Assembly (NCBI RefSeq): GCF_010093595.1 | Contig: NW_022985438.1 | Location: 733,241 to 797,240, forward strand | DNA from: Mytilinidion resinicola | Lineage: Eukaryota; Ascomycota; Dothideomycetes; Mytilinidiales; Mytilinidiaceae | Length of the DNA: 64,000 nucleotides | Direction: 5' to 3' | Shown here: piece after piece, positions 12,103-24,123 of the stretch | Numbering within the stretch: position 1 is the stretch's first letter | Layout of the letters: each line of letters begins with the position of its first letter | The notes under the pieces: generated by a model | Told to the model about the DNA's origin: nothing | Databases searched by the model: none | Seen by the model: the letters and a program-made list of their open reading frames with translations, nothing else | Translations under genes and position numbers: made by a program

Positions 12103-13247
12103 ATGGGCTCTCCGCCTCTCAAACCCAAATCGGCCCTGCCTACCCACCTCACCAACGGCTCCTCTCCCCTCAACGGTGCTGCGACTGAAACTCGCGACCG
12201 TCGCGAACGCGAATCCCTCTTCGCTGCCATCCAATCCTCCAGCAGCACCGGCCGCCAAGCGATTGACTTCGACGATGGCCCTCAAAGACCGGACCTGCGA
12301 GCGCCAGCATTGAATAGAGCAACGGCGACAAGGTCGAGGGATCAGCCTGCCAACGGTGCGAATAGTGCGGTTGGAGACGAGCTCGAGGAGGAGCCGGCGC
12401 GGGATCCGAGGGAGACAATCGTCAGTCCGAGCCCGCTGGCCATGAGCCGCGCACAAAGCCCGTACACTCAGCATCCGACGATTGACTTCGATGGCTTGAG
12501 TTGGCCGAGTGAGTCACCTTTTTCTTGTCTCGAACGGTTATTACCGAGTAGCTCAAGCCAATAATTTGCTACCTCACAGGTCGCGGCACCCGTGAACGTA
12601 AAGAAGCCACCGAGGAGCAGAAGGAAGAGCGTCTTGGAAAGCTCGCCGGTGCAGTACGCACAATACTGGAATGTCTCGGCGAGGACCCGGAGCGTGAGGG
12701 GCTGCTGGGCACGCCTGAGCGCTATGCGAAAGCTATGATGTTCTTCACGAAAGGCTACGAAGAGCACCTGAAGGACATTGTGAACGGAGCGGTTTTCCAC
12801 GAGGACCACGATGAGCTCGTGATTGTGAAGGATATTGAGATATTCTCACTTTGCGAGCATCACCTGGTCCCGTTCACTGGGAAGGTATGTACACCTTCAT
12901 GGGACCATTCCATTTAGATGGCAAAAGCTAACGACACGTTCTAGATGCACATAGGGTACATTCCCAATAGGCGGGTGATAGGCCTTTCCAAGCTTGCCCG
13001 TATAGCCGAGATGTTCTCAAGGCGGCTCCAAGTTCAGGAACGCCTGACGAAGCAGGTCGCTCTGGCTCTCTCTGAGGTCCTACAGCCGCAAGGCGTTGCT
13101 GTAGTCGTAGAATCTAGCCATCTCTGCATGGTCATGCGAGGTGTACAGAAGACTGGCTCAAGCACAATTACTAGCTGCATGCTAGGACGCATGCGCTCAA
13201 CCGCGAAGACGCGCGAGGAGTTCCTCAACCTCTTAAACCGGAGGTAA
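12103..13247 (+). CDS. FOL2: GTP cyclohydrolase I
   Basis: Converts GTP to 7,8-dihydroneopterin triphosphate, the first step of folate (and pterin) synthesis, in the cytosol. Exons are 12103-12508, 12580-12884 and 12945-13247, giving 337 residues; introns are 71 and 60 nt with GTGAGT and GTATGT donors. The first 135 residues are a Ser/Pro-rich N-terminal extension typical of fungal enzymes and probably regulatory or disordered. The catalytic domain follows: [27 protein letters not shown] with the zinc-binding Cys and His pair, [29 protein letters not shown] and the final zinc-ligand segment [13 protein letters not shown]. The ATG at 12103 is chosen because the longer open frame upstream has only a TTG start. 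It is convergent with RRP9; the stops are about 160 bases apart. Confidence 0.95.
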
Positions 13248-13408
13248 TTTTGCATGGGCTTGCACAAAAGAAGCCCCACCGTCGTTTCACAATTGCATGT
13301 GGTGGAAAAGGTTTTGAGTGTAAAAGATTTACATATGGCGTTATGGGGGCGTTCCAAACGGCGGCTATCTTATCATAGACCTCCCTAGTCGGGACGTTCG
13401 ACTCTGGT

Positions 13409-15235
13409 CTACTCTGCGTCTTCAACATTCGCAGAGCCATTTTGTATTACCCCTTTCCGGGGTACCTCGAATATCACAGCTCCGTTCCTACCGTTCTTGA
13501 AAGTAGTCCACCGTGCGAGCCTGTGCTCCTTTCCTACCGCCGCAACAACGCAGAGTCCGTCTTTGCCCCTATCGCCCCGTTCGAAGACTGATAGATCGTT
13601 GACTATACCCCTGACCTGCAATCTCTCCTCTGAATTGTCGTCTGAATCTTCAGCACCACCTCCTTTAACTTCGATAGGTGGTATCCTTCCAATAACGCCT
13701 ACTTCTTCGATAGTCCTTTTCTCCGGTCCGACCCTCCAGCACCTAATCCAACCATCCCAACTGGCACTCAAAATCAAATCTGCAAACGGTACCGTTGCTA
13801 GGGCTGTGATCCACCTCGGTAATTTGGGTCCTTCTCTATGATCTGCGGGATCTAGATCGGCCGACATCTCCTCCGCTGGTATAGGTGGGTCTCGGCCGTG
13901 GGCAAGAGGTAACGTAAATAGTGGCTTCTTCTTATGGGTTGACCACAGTGAAAGAGCGCCATTGTCCGATCCAGTGACGAAGATCGTGCTGTCGAGGAGA
14001 GCCACACAATCGATAGAGCCTTCAGCGTATGCCACGAAATCATCGTCATGCTCGGCTGGTCCCGTGCCATTAACTCCCCTCTTTTTCGCCACACTTTTCT
14101 CATCCTCGTAGTGATGTATTCGAATCTTGTCCAGACCCTTTTGTCTTGCTGTCCCACCGCCCCTGAACACAAGTTGACTCTCTTCCAACACCTTCCATAA
14201 CCTCGCTGTACGATCCCTCGCACCCACACTGACGCACACCTCTTGTCCTCCATTTCCCTCGACACCTCCAGCAACGCCGACGACAACGTCCTGGTGCCCG
14301 AATAGAGTCTCCACGTAAGCAAGCGTGTCGGCACTCCATATCTTGATTGTGCGGTCTGAGGAAGCAGAAAAGAGCTGATGGGTGCCACGACGGAAGGAGA
14401 GCGAGTTAATAGCTGCACGATGCTGGGTGAAAACTTTTAGCGGGGTGAGAGTCTCGGCTTTCCAAATGATGAGGCGGGCATTGGCGTCTCCAGTGGCTAG
14501 GTAGGTCCCTGAGGATGAGACAGCAATGGAGAGAATCGGCGCCGTGTGTCCTAGATAACTAGGATCCTTCGCTTTGCTCTTCTTTCCTTTTGCAAATGCG
14601 ACCCGTTTCGGTCTCTTCCTGAGTGTGATATTCGTCGGCCTGATCTCGCCGTCACCCTGCCCCTCCAAGACATGTGCCGGTGTAGCAACCTCCCACTTGA
14701 CAAGACTCAGATCCTTCCCAACTGTGTACACGTATGGCGCCGCTGCCGCAATGCCAGTCACTACATTCTGATCTGCCCGAAAAAATGTATGCGTTGCTGC
14801 CTCCCAATCCAGCTCTTTTGCCAAGTACCGGTATATTTTCCCTTTATTTTCCGCCACATCTTCAATGAGTCTTTCCGCGATAATGTCGCGATCTATGTCT
14901 CGGGCGTCAAATCCTACACTGTCGTCCTCGACTTCGCTTCGAATATTCGCTAGATAGCGCTCTGCGAGCCTCAGGCGCTTTTCTGCCGCCGTCTCGTCCT
15001 CGCCTGCTGAGTCTTCAGACTCGGATGGCAGTAAGTCGTCTGCATCATTGTGAATCCCCTCGAAGTCGTCCGATTCGCTTCCAGAAATTGACTCAGAGCG
15101 GTCTTTGCGAGCGCGGGGTGCGCTTTTTGCTTGTGAGGGTGCGGATGTGGTATTTCGCTTTTTTAACGCAGGCGACGGACCGTCAGATCGTTTCCGTTTC
15201 CGCTGCGAGGCCGGAGTCGTGAAGAAGGAGGACAT
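13409..15235 (-). CDS. RRP9: U3 snoRNP WD40 protein Rrp9 (U3-55K)
   Basis: WD40 protein of the U3 box C/D snoRNP that works in 18S rRNA processing in the nucleolus. The gene is a single exon of 608 residues starting at MSSFFTTPASQRKRKR. An in-frame upstream ATG at 15343 would add 36 residues, but the MSSFF..PA.Q.KRKR start is typical of fungal Rrp9, so the shorter form is preferred. The N-terminus has basic nuclear-localisation-like stretches and an acidic Ser-rich segment (about residues 45-90). The WD40 propeller follows with clear repeats such as GHTAPILSIAVSSSGTYLATGDANARLIIW, here quoted only as the region near residue 240, plus SASSDRTIKIW and ITALATVPFADLILSASWDGWIRCW near the end. Family length is around 550-600 residues, so the gene looks complete. 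Confidence 0.93.
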   Translation of the reverse strand: MSSFFTTPASQRKRKRSDGPSPALKKRNTTSAPSQAKSAPRARKDRSESISGSESDDFEGIHNDADDLLPSESEDSAGEDETAAEKRLRLAERYLANIRSEVEDDSVGFDARDIDRDIIAERLIEDVAENKGKIYRYLAKELDWEAATHTFFRADQNVVTGIAAAAPYVYTVGKDLSLVKWEVATPAHVLEGQGDGEIRPTNITLRKRPKRVAFAKGKKSKAKDPSYLGHTAPILSIAVSSSGTYLATGDANARLIIWKAETLTPLKVFTQHRAAINSLSFRRGTHQLFSASSDRTIKIWSADTLAYVETLFGHQDVVVGVAGGVEGNGGQEVCVSVGARDRTARLWKVLEESQLVFRGGGTARQKGLDKIRIHHYEDEKSVAKKRGVNGTGPAEHDDDFVAYAEGSIDCVALLDSTIFVTGSDNGALSLWSTHKKKPLFTLPLAHGRDPPIPAEEMSADLDPADHREGPKLPRWITALATVPFADLILSASWDGWIRCWRVGPEKRTIEEVGVIGRIPPIEVKGGGAEDSDDNSEERLQVRGIVNDLSVFERGDRGKDGLCVVAAVGKEHRLARWTTFKNGRNGAVIFEVPRKGVIQNGSANVEDAE

Positions 15236-16057
15236 CGTGGGTGAAGAGGAGGTGTGGAAAGCCTGGAGCTTTGCTGGTGATTTCTTCGAACTTTTTTTCG
15301 ATGCGAGATTTGGTTCGACGACAGGGGTGTGCCACGCTAGCACGCATTAGGTATGGCGCGATCCATGGTTTCGAGCAACCGTGGAACATCCATCAACATC
15401 TCCTTTTCTTCCTCTTATACACAATCAGACATCTCTATCTATACTCTCGCGATGCGCTCTAAGAACCCAGATCCAGCATAGTATCTTAGCAAAAGAATCT
15501 ATTAACTAGGAGGAGCGGATTTAGATCATGGAGACACTGCAGTCATCGAGCTGGAGTAGGAAGAGTAAGGGAAATCGATGAGTAGTTCTGTTATGTCTTT
15601 CGATATAGTTTCAAACTCTCTATTTTGCCTCTCCGTCTTCTCAGACGAGTCCACACTTGTTGAAGCTTCAAACAAGGTTGTTCGATACGTATCTTCATCT
15701 AATATCAACCAGATTCACGGCGGTACCGAAAGGATGTAAATAGTGTTAAACATGCCTTATGATTACCGTCACATCCTGATGATATGAATGCTCTTGTGCA
15801 TTAGCTGCCATGAGGGCAAATTTGGTCTCTATAGCTCGCTCTCCGGCGACTAGTCATTTGTTTTTGCGGAATCCTTGACACTACCCCGCGAACTCCAATC
15901 AAGTTTCATGCCGCTCATGTAATATGTAAGCCGGTGTCCACCGTACTCATGGCAGTGTCCAAGACGGGATCACGTCACCCCGCACCGAACGGTCTCGTCA
16001 ATCATTTAATCTAAACATACTTTTCATAGCAAATCTGTTCGGTCACTCCGAGATATC
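15236..16057. other. divergent intergenic region
   Basis: This holds the promoters of RRP9 (-) and of the P450 gene (+). It is AT-richer than its neighbours near 15700-16050. No ORF above about 70 codons is convincing, and no RNA gene was recognised. Confidence 0.5.
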
Positions 16058-17994
16058 ATGGCTCTCGCTAGCCTCAAGGACCATACGTCCTCCATACTGC
16101 CGTCATTGTCATATACGGAGTTGCTTGCATTCGCTGGAACTACTTATGCGATATACGTGAGTGACTTCATCTTCGGTTCGATAACGAAGCTACAAGACGC
16201 TTCACGGCTCAGAAAGAAAGTTGTATTGGGGCTGTCGAGGACCTTACTAACCGCATGGTTAATCAGAGCGTCTTAAGAATCATCTATCGTCTTACGCTCC
16301 ATCCACTCGCAAAGTATCCTGGCAATTTCATTGAGAAGATATCTGATTGGCCTTTGATCTATTACTGCTATAATGGCGATAGACATCTACGTATTCAAGA
16401 AGCACACAGGAAATATGGTAAGATCGATTACTCAATATCCATCACAAATCATATCCTTCCCTTCCTTTTCGTTCCGTTTGGGATTCAAGAAGCCCTATCC
16501 TACGCAATGGAGTCACACTTATCTAAACTTACTCAAAGGCACCGTCGTCCGTATCGGACCCAACACGCTCGACTTCAACACCGCAACTGCTCTCAGCGCC
16601 ATCCACCGTGATCGAAACGCCAATGTCAAGAAGGCTGATTGGTACGACACCGTAGACGCTGGTTCCGGAGCTAGAAGTGTTCAATCAGTAGTGGACAAAC
16701 CTTATCATGCTTTCAGGAGAAAGATGCTTCTCCCTGCGTTCTCTGAAACAGCGTTGAGGGAGCATGAGAAGTTTATTGATAACAACGTAACGACCATGAT
16801 TGACGAGATGTGTAAGGAGTGCAATCAGGAGGATAGCAAGGATGTCTGGACGAGCCCAGTAGATTTCATGCTCTTTGCTGCATGGTATGGATTCGATTAC
16901 ACAGCGGACCTGGCCTTCGGATCACCGATGAAGTTGCTGGAAAATGAGCACAGATATGTGCCGGATGTAGTGAAGTGGACGAGCCAGTTCTTATACTATG
17001 TGAGCCTCTCCTTGCTGTCTCTCTTTCTTTCCCGACTTTGATCTTCTGACTAAGCATTGAAACTTACAAATTCCAGGTTGGCTATCTCCCATTTGCACCA
17101 CTCATACGCCCCATATTGATACACACCTCAGTAATAAAACACTTACCTTCCAAAAACACCCGCGACACCGCCAAATTCTTCCAAATCGGCGAGGAGAGAC
17201 TCGTAGCACGCCAAGCTGCCGAAGAAAGATCAGTCGAAAATGACAAGGACGTCCGCCGCGATATCTTCCACTACATCTTCCACGCTCGGGACGAAACCGG
17301 CGTCGCACTCTCCCAGGAGGAGATGATCGCAGACGCCTCTTTCTTCCTCGCGGCGGGCAGCGATGGCGTTGGTATTGCACTAAGCGCAGCGCTGTTTTAC
17401 CTTCTCCAGAATCCAGAATCGCTGACAACGCTTACGACCGAGCTGCGAAGCTCATTTGCGTCAGTTGATGAGATCCGCTTGCCGAAGCTGAACCAGCTTC
17501 CCTACCTTTATGGCGTCGTCGAGGAAGCTCTGCGGCTAGTCCCCTGCGTTTCGTCCCAATTTCCCCGTGAAGTCCTTCCCGGCGGCATGACTGTCGATGA
17601 TCAATACATTCCCGCCGGAACCGTAGTTGGCACGTCCCCGTACGCGTTGCATCATAACGAGGAGAATTACCCAGACAGCTTTGCGTTCAAGCCAGAGCGC
17701 TGGCTGGGGGATGAGGAGAGCGTAGCACGGGCGAAGAGCGCATTCAACACATTCAGTGTCGGCCAGTATAACTGTATTGGGAAGAATGTGGCATATCTTG
17801 CCATCAAGCTCGTCATAGCGAAACTACTGTGGGGTTATGAAGTCAGAGTGCCTGAGGAGGTGGGCTTGATTGGAGGAGGGGGGAGAGGTGCGTGGAAAGG
17901 AGATTTGAGAAGGGAGAATGAGTATCAGTTGTTGGACTATCTAGTGGGATATAGGGAGGGGCCCATTGTACAATTCCGGAAGAGGAAGGTATAA
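16058..17994 (+). CDS. cytochrome P450 monooxygenase
   Basis: Membrane-anchored haem-thiolate oxygenase, probably in the endoplasmic reticulum. Exons are 16058-16156, 16267-16417, 16539-16999 and 17077-17994, giving 542 residues; introns are 110, 121, 77 bases and smaller than the exons. Features in order are a hydrophobic N-terminus, the hinge IIYRLTLHPLAKYPG, GTVVRIGPN, the I-helix FFLAAGSDGVGIALSA, the K-helix EEALRL (ExxR), the PERW segment FKPERWLGD, and the haem loop FSVGQYNCIGKNVAY with the axial Cys. The order and spacing are those of fungal class-E P450s of the benzoate/trichothecene-hydroxylase kind. The I-helix lacks the usual Thr of the A-G-x-D-T motif (here Gly-Val), noted as a finding. 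The substrate cannot be deduced, and no biosynthetic core gene lies beside it. Confidence 0.92.
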
Positions 17995-18709
17995 AGTTGG
18001 AGGTAACGATTTGAGCGTGTAGGAAGAACTCTGATTTCTAGATGAAGCGCCTTCTAGAGACTTGCACACAATCGTTTTCCTGGGCGCTCGGTCTTTGTCA
18101 AAGAGTAGAAATTCCTGGCACTAAAGACATGAAAGTTTTCGAGGTTGATGCCGTCCCGGCAACTATACGCGGCAATCTGTATTCCGACTACTGGCACTAC
18201 AATGGCGCTCTCAGCTTTGAACCTATTTCACAGATGTTTATAATAGATACGACATCCCTCATCGCCATCGCTAAGCGCCGTGTTTTTTCAGTTCTGCGAG
18301 ACAATGACTCCATTCGGTTGAGCAAGAACGACATTGATGTGTCATTTGAACTAGTTGTATTCTTCCATAGATACTCTCTGACCTACATATTCATCGCTTT
18401 CTAAAAAAGATGCTTGGAAGTTTGAACGATGCTTGAGAGAAGAGATAAGCTGAAAGCGACGTGACATGTACTGATTCTTCAGTAGCAACCGATTGGAGGC
18501 ATCTTTTAACTTATAGTGCAGCATTATATAATCCTTATGTATGTGACTTCAGCGCAAATCTAGATTCTTGGTGATCGTAAGACCGTTCGTTGAAGATATC
18601 ACCGGCATGGGTTTTTCCATCACCGGTCTTGGCTGTGAAGTCTCGCGACCAATGATGCCCGCTGTGCATCTCTTGCTCACGTCGACGACGACGTCCCTCC
18701 AACGACATT
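17995..18709. other. intergenic, no gene seen
   Basis: Between the P450 and MSS51. A 120-codon ORF at 18042-18404 starts with ATG but has no recognisable domain, and it lies where a 3' untranslated region would be expected. The last bases before 18710 must hold the MSS51 promoter. Confidence 0.45.
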
Positions 18710-20285
18710 ATGCCGCCCTCACATACTTGCCAGCGATGCCTGCTGTCTCTCAGCAATGGTTTGCGTCCTCAACTAAGGACGTCGCGGATCTCTCTCCGGG
18801 CAATTGCCTCTGCCAGCGGTCAGCCCACCAGGCCTTCGACAGCACCACAACCGCTCCCAGCAAAGCGACGAGTTTCTACAACTTCCAAGAAAGACCAGAG
18901 CACGGCTAGTGAAACTGCTCTACCTAGAACACCTCCCGGGCTGGAGTTTAGGAAGCCGGAACCCAAACAGAGAGTTCTCCTCGAGCCCAACAATCTGTTT
19001 CATCCTTTTTCCAATTCGCCCGTCCCCGAGATTCGGCAGCGTGCCGCATTTCAAAAGCAGCATGCCTATTGTCCTCATCCAGACCACAGGCAGACGCGCC
19101 AACCAATGAACCCCGATGACGCCGAAGCAAAGAAATCACCAACTGCCGGCTCAGCACCCGCCCACGTCCGATTCGAGTGCCCGGACTGCGGAGTCCCTGT
19201 ATACTGCTCAGAAGAACATTGGGCCGATGACTACGAGTCACATTTGGAGGTGTGCGACACACTTCGCCAGATCAACGAGGACGATCACGACCTTTACTCC
19301 GGCCGCCGCTTCAACGAGTTTGAATACCCCGGACCACAAATGGAGGAGGCTTTGGTTAATATGACGAATTGGGATACCTTTTTGTACTCAAGAGAATTTG
19401 CGGCTATCAACAACGACCGCCCTCTGCGTCAAGCCACAAGACTATTGACCTACCCAGTGACAGTCGCAAGTGTCCTCCACGAACTTAGCCCTTACAACAT
19501 CCGAAAAGGTGGCCGATTAACGACGGAGGGGCTCAAGAGTTTGAGTGGTACGTCTAAGTCCCATTTAGAGGCTCTCAGATCCATCTAACTTGCGTCCAGC
19601 ACTGCGCTACACCCTTCACCCACCGCGAACAGGCGGTGGAGCTGATGTCAAAGGCCTCCGCCTCAACCCTCCAGCGGTTCGAATCTTCATCGTTGGAGCG
19701 CGTGCCGAATCCTCCCTGCCTCGACTAGTATGGGCACAACTCAACTATCTGTTCCCCCGTGTCAAGTTCCATATAATATTCATTGGCCCCGAGTCCATGG
19801 CCAATCGCGATGACGAATTTCCGTTGCCTCCACGAACGCCTTCGAATCCGTTTGGCGCGATTGTTGAGGATAGGATAAGCCCCGAGCTCAAGATTAGCAC
19901 TTTCGTGGAATACTATCACACAATGCATAAAGCTGGTCATTTCTACCCATACGATCCCTATTTTGACTGTTTCATGCTGTTCCATCCCGGACTCGGCCAC
20001 CCAGCCAGCTCACACGAGTGGGAAGAAACATTGCCGCTTCTGTTGGAGACGAAAGTTCCGATTTTAGCCACAGGCTACACGGAATGGGACATGCAGCGAG
20101 ATTTGAAATGGGTAGAAGAAAAAATGGGCGGGGAGGTTGATTTACTGCTTGAACCCGGCGAGAATAAGTTCCGGAGCTTGAGGTGGGACTTGAATGATCT
20201 CGATCCTCAAGATGTTAGCTGTGGAAATTGGGGGCTATGGGCCTTCCGAGGAAAGAGATACGAAACGACTCGGAAGGAGGAGTAA
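18710..20285 (+). CDS. MSS51: Mss51-like mitochondrial translation regulator with MYND-type zinc finger
   Basis: Homologue of yeast Mss51, which activates translation of COX1 mRNA and couples it to cytochrome oxidase assembly in mitochondria. Exons are 18710-19547 and 19600-20285 (52-nt intron, GTACGT donor), giving 507 residues. The N-terminus is basic and Ser/Thr-rich with almost no acidic residues over about 60 positions, consistent with a mitochondrial presequence. A first cysteine knuckle may be CxRC near residues 7-10. The zinc-finger region spans about residues 123-185 with YCPHPDH, FECPDCGVPVYCSEEHW and HLEVC. The rest is the MSS51 C-terminal domain, including GRRFNEFEYPGPQ, FYPYDPYFDCFMLFHPGLGHP and TGYTEWDMQRDLKW. 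The start follows the only well-placed ATG. Function in this organism is inferred from yeast. Confidence 0.88.
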
Positions 20286-20790
20286 ACATGTACTATATCT
20301 GCGGTCAAGAGTCATGTACTCAGTCCTCTGTACATTATGCTCAGTGTATATCATCATGTTGACACTATTAATACATGCTCTGCTTGGACCTGTACAATTG
20401 TAAGAACATTCGAGCTAACCAACTTGCCTCCTTTCGCTAGACTTGATTGCGGATACTCCGTTGTTTTGATGTAGTATTCGAATCATTGCAGCGCATTTCG
20501 TCTGCAGTAGTTTCGCGAAAGAATACACTACGCTTTACGCTGGGGAATCGGCCGCCTGATACTGCATTTATTCATAGTTGTAGTTAGTCGGTCTTGAATT
20601 GACTACCTAATTCACGTGCTACCAATGTTATACTTGTAGCCCACACCTAATCCCTGCACCACTAGCGCGCCCCGCCTAACTTTTTCTCATCCCAAAAAAC
20701 TCAAAGCCCGCTCCGACAGAGTGCAGCAGCTCCAAATTGCCCCCCTACAACCGCCGGCGCAATTCCTCGCCCAGGAATCCGCCGCTCGCA
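20286..20790. other. intergenic region upstream of DRS1
   Basis: Holds the 3' end of MSS51 and the DRS1 promoter. No ORF or RNA gene was recognised. The open frame just before 20791 begins at TTG and is untranslated leader by my reading. Confidence 0.5.
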
Positions 20791-23254
20791 ATGGCACCCC
20801 TCCTCGACGACGACTTCATCTTCACAATTTCCGACACCGAGGACGTCCCCGTCGAGGACGACACCACTCCCCCACCGCCCTCTGCAAAAGACAAGAAACG
20901 CAAGCGCGACGCTGATGATGGCGGCTCTAAGAAGACTAAGAAGGCGAAGAAGGGCAAGAACAAGGTTGATAAGGTTATGGTGAGGGGCGTGCAGGCCGTG
21001 CCTGGTGCTGCAGAAAACGACGAAGAGGATGGGGATGGGGATGAGGTCAAAGATGACGGCGCTATGGCGTCCGATTTTGAGTTCGTGGTCGGCGATGTTG
21101 AGACGGGGGTCATGGATGACTTCGATGGGTGGGGTTTGGGACAGCAGGGGCAGGGGCAGGGGCAGGGGCTGAAAAGGGAGGAGGGGAGGGGGACGGCGGT
21201 GGATTTGGATGAGATTGTTGAGAGGAGAAGGGGGGAGGGGGAGTCGGTAGTGAAAATTAGTGAAGGAAACGAGGAGAAAGAGGAAGGCTTCACAGGGTTC
21301 GAGGATGAGGATGAGCTACTAGCCGAAGACGGCTTTGGGATGGGTGTCGCTAGCGACGAAGAAGAGGAATCGGACGAGGAAAGGGATGATGATGAGGGTA
21401 ACGAGGATGAAAGCATAGAAGAAGGGCAGGACGAAGGAGACTCGGACGATGATTCTGTCGCCGCTCCCGTTCCGCATCCGCTCGACCAGCAGTCGGACGA
21501 TTCCTCAGATGATGAGCGAGAAGACCCCGAAGAAGCTAGGAAACGAGAAGCATTCTTCGCACCGGAAGAGAAACTCGAAGGCCTCAAGCCATCTACAAAG
21601 ACAAAGGGCACGTTCCAAAGCATGGCTCTATCCCGTCCTATCATGAAAGGACTCGCGTCCGTGGGGTTCACCGAACCAACCCCTATCCAACTGAAGACTA
21701 TCCCCGTCGCTCTACTCGGTAAAGACGTCGTTGGAGGAGCTGAGACTGGTTCTGGAAAGACAGCCGCTTTCGTTATACCCATCCTCGAACGACTTCTCTA
21801 CAGACCGAAGAAGGTCCCGACTACTCGCGTTGCCATTCTCATGCCAACACGTGAATTGGCGGTCCAGTGCTTCAATGTCGCTCGAAAGCTCGCAAGCTTC
21901 ACCGACATTTCATTCGCGCAGCTCGTTGGTGGTTTCTCGCTCCGCGAGCAAGAAGCAGTCCTCAAAACTCGACCGGATGTAGTGATTGCTACTCCTGGTC
22001 GTTTCATCGATCACATGCGCAACTCAGCCAGCTTCGCAGTGGACACGCTCGAGATCTTAGTCCTTGATGAAGCAGATCGCATGCTCGAGGACGGGTTCGC
22101 AGATGAGCTTAACGAGATCTTCACTACAATTCCGAAGTCCAGACAAACGATGCTGTTTTCTGCTACAATGACGGATACCGTCGACAAGCTTATTCGAGTT
22201 GGACTTAATAGGCCTGTCAGGTTGATGGTTGATGCGAAGAAGCAAACTGTGCAGGGCTTGGTTCAAGAGTTTGTGCGTCTGAGGACTGGAAAGGAGGATC
22301 GAAGACTTGCATACTTGATGTATCTCTGCGAAAAGCTGTACACTGACCGGGTCATTATCTTCTTCAGGCAAAAGAAGGAGGCGCATAGAGTCAGGGTGGT
22401 GTTTGCTCTGTGTGGGATGAAGGCTGCTGAGCTGCATGGTAATCTAAGTCAAGAACAGGTATGTTGCTATCTTTCATCTTATCTAAAATGGGTTGCTAAC
22501 TATTTGACAGCGTATTCAAAGCGTCGAGTCTTTCCGATCCGGAAAAGCCTCCTACCTTTTGGCCACCGACATTGCGTCTCGTGGTCTCGACATCAAGAAC
22601 GTTACCACAGTTCTTAACTATGAGGCGCCGCAATCTCATGAAATTTACCTCCATCGAGTTGGTCGTACTGCCCGTGCCGGACGTACTGGCCGTGCTTGTA
22701 CCATTGCTGCGGAGCCAGACAGGAAAGTCGTAAAGGCTGCCGTCAAATCGGCACGAACCCAAGGAGCAAAGGTCGTCAGCCGGCAGATTCCAAACGATGA
22801 CGCAGAGGCTTGGGTAGAAAAGCTCAAGAACATGGAGACAGAGATTGAAGAGGTGTTGAAAGAAGAAAAGGAAGAGCGCGTGCTGAGCATCACAGAACGC
22901 GAACTCAAGCGCGGAGAGAATCTCGTGCACCACGAGAGCGAAATTCTGGCGAGGCCTCGCCGCACGTGGTTTGAGACCGAGAAGGACAAGAAGGCGTCGA
23001 GGGAGAAGGGCGCGGTGGAGCTTAATGGCGACTCACGGATCAAAGCCAAGAAGAAGCTGAGCGGCAAGGACAGGAAGAAGTTGGAGCTCAACGATGTCCG
23101 AAAGGAGGGAGGGACGTGGAAGAAGGGGAGTGCAGAGAGGGCAGGGAAGGGAGCGTTGGAAAAACCGGTGGTGAAGGGGAAGAAGGGCAAGGCTGGGGGG
23201 CCGCCTGATGGCAAAACTAAAGGGAAGCCAAGGACCGGGAAGCCAAGGAGGTAG
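20791..23254 (+). CDS. DRS1: ATP-dependent DEAD-box RNA helicase Drs1
   Basis: Nucleolar RNA helicase for 60S ribosomal subunit assembly. Exons are 20791-22458 and 22511-23254 (52-nt intron, GTATGT donor), giving 803 residues. The first 260 residues are a Lys-rich then strongly acidic disordered region (runs such as [19 protein letters not shown]). The helicase core follows: Q motif GFTEPTPIQ, Walker [25 protein letters not shown] (DEAD), SAT in LFSATMTD, then the C-terminal lobe with [10 protein letters not shown] and [15 protein letters not shown]. The Lys-rich C-terminal tail ends [11 protein letters not shown]. Order and length match fungal Drs1. The ATG at 20791 (MAPLLDDDF) is used since the longer frame upstream lacks ATG. 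The intron falls inside the second RecA lobe, just before [12 protein letters not shown]. Confidence 0.95.
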
Positions 23255-24123
23255 TGAAAGCTTTGCCATTGGGGAGCCTGTCGAAATAGCCATTAGTCTG
23301 ATGAACTCTCTTGTCTAATCATACTCTAGTTCAGATAGATGCTCGAATGCCACTGGTGATGCTCCTTCGTGTTCAAATAAGCTTGGCATACGTTGGTCGC
23401 GTGGGACAGTGAAGACTGAGGTTTCCTTTCACGCGACCTCGAGATTCTCGATTCGCCAAGCCAAGCCAAGGCGTGAAAACAGTGAATGTCGGAGTGCAAC
23501 TTAGCACACAGGAAGCCTCGCCAAGAACTGCCCCTTGTTCCGCTGGGCAGGGTGATCGGGAGTCCATTGGGCATAGCGGCGGATTCGGCGGACCATAAAT
23601 TCCAACACCACGATGGTTGCGCGAGCTCACCTCACCACGACATCGCCTGTTCGTCTGCCCGCCTTTTCGTCTGAAGAGTTTCGCTCCTTAACCAGCCTCA
23701 ACACCCTCAGTCTCCGCCGCACGTCGATATCCTGCGCCCTCGCCGTGCCTAGCAACTTAAAGCAGATCCCGTCCAGGCTCCTGGATTCGAGAGCTCTCGT
23801 TATCGCCTTATCAGCAAATTCCTTTGATTCTCACCACCTCCGCAAGCCCCAAGCCCCAAGCCCCAACCCCCAGAGGCCCCCGCGATACGAGCCTAGGGCG
23901 ATTCCGACACCCTCAGTCCCGTTGGTGCAAAGCCGACATCGCCGGGAGCTCCCTTGGACCGCATCCACGCCTCCGCGCGGCTGTGCCTGAACCTGCACAC
24001 TTCCACTGCTCTTGCGACCTTTCCGACGCGCATCTGACAGCTGCCGACGACTTCACCCCGCCTCGACTCTCCCGAGTATCCCTCTCAACCCTGCCCACAC
24101 GCTACCTCCGCACATACACGGCC
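23255..24123. other. intergenic and probable long 5' leader of PIS1
   Basis: Open frames at 23613-23990 and 23824-24450 are rich in Pro and Arg and lack any domain. The stretch is C-rich close to the PIS1 ATG, as is common in fungal leaders. Nothing else was recognised. Confidence 0.45.

Noticed and set aside
18042..18404. 120-codon plus-strand ORF
   Set aside because: Lies directly behind the P450 stop, no recognised motif, likely 3' untranslated.
20745..21782. 345-codon minus-strand ORF
   Set aside because: It is the antisense of the acidic N-terminus of DRS1; the Ser/Pro bias mirrors Asp/Glu codons.
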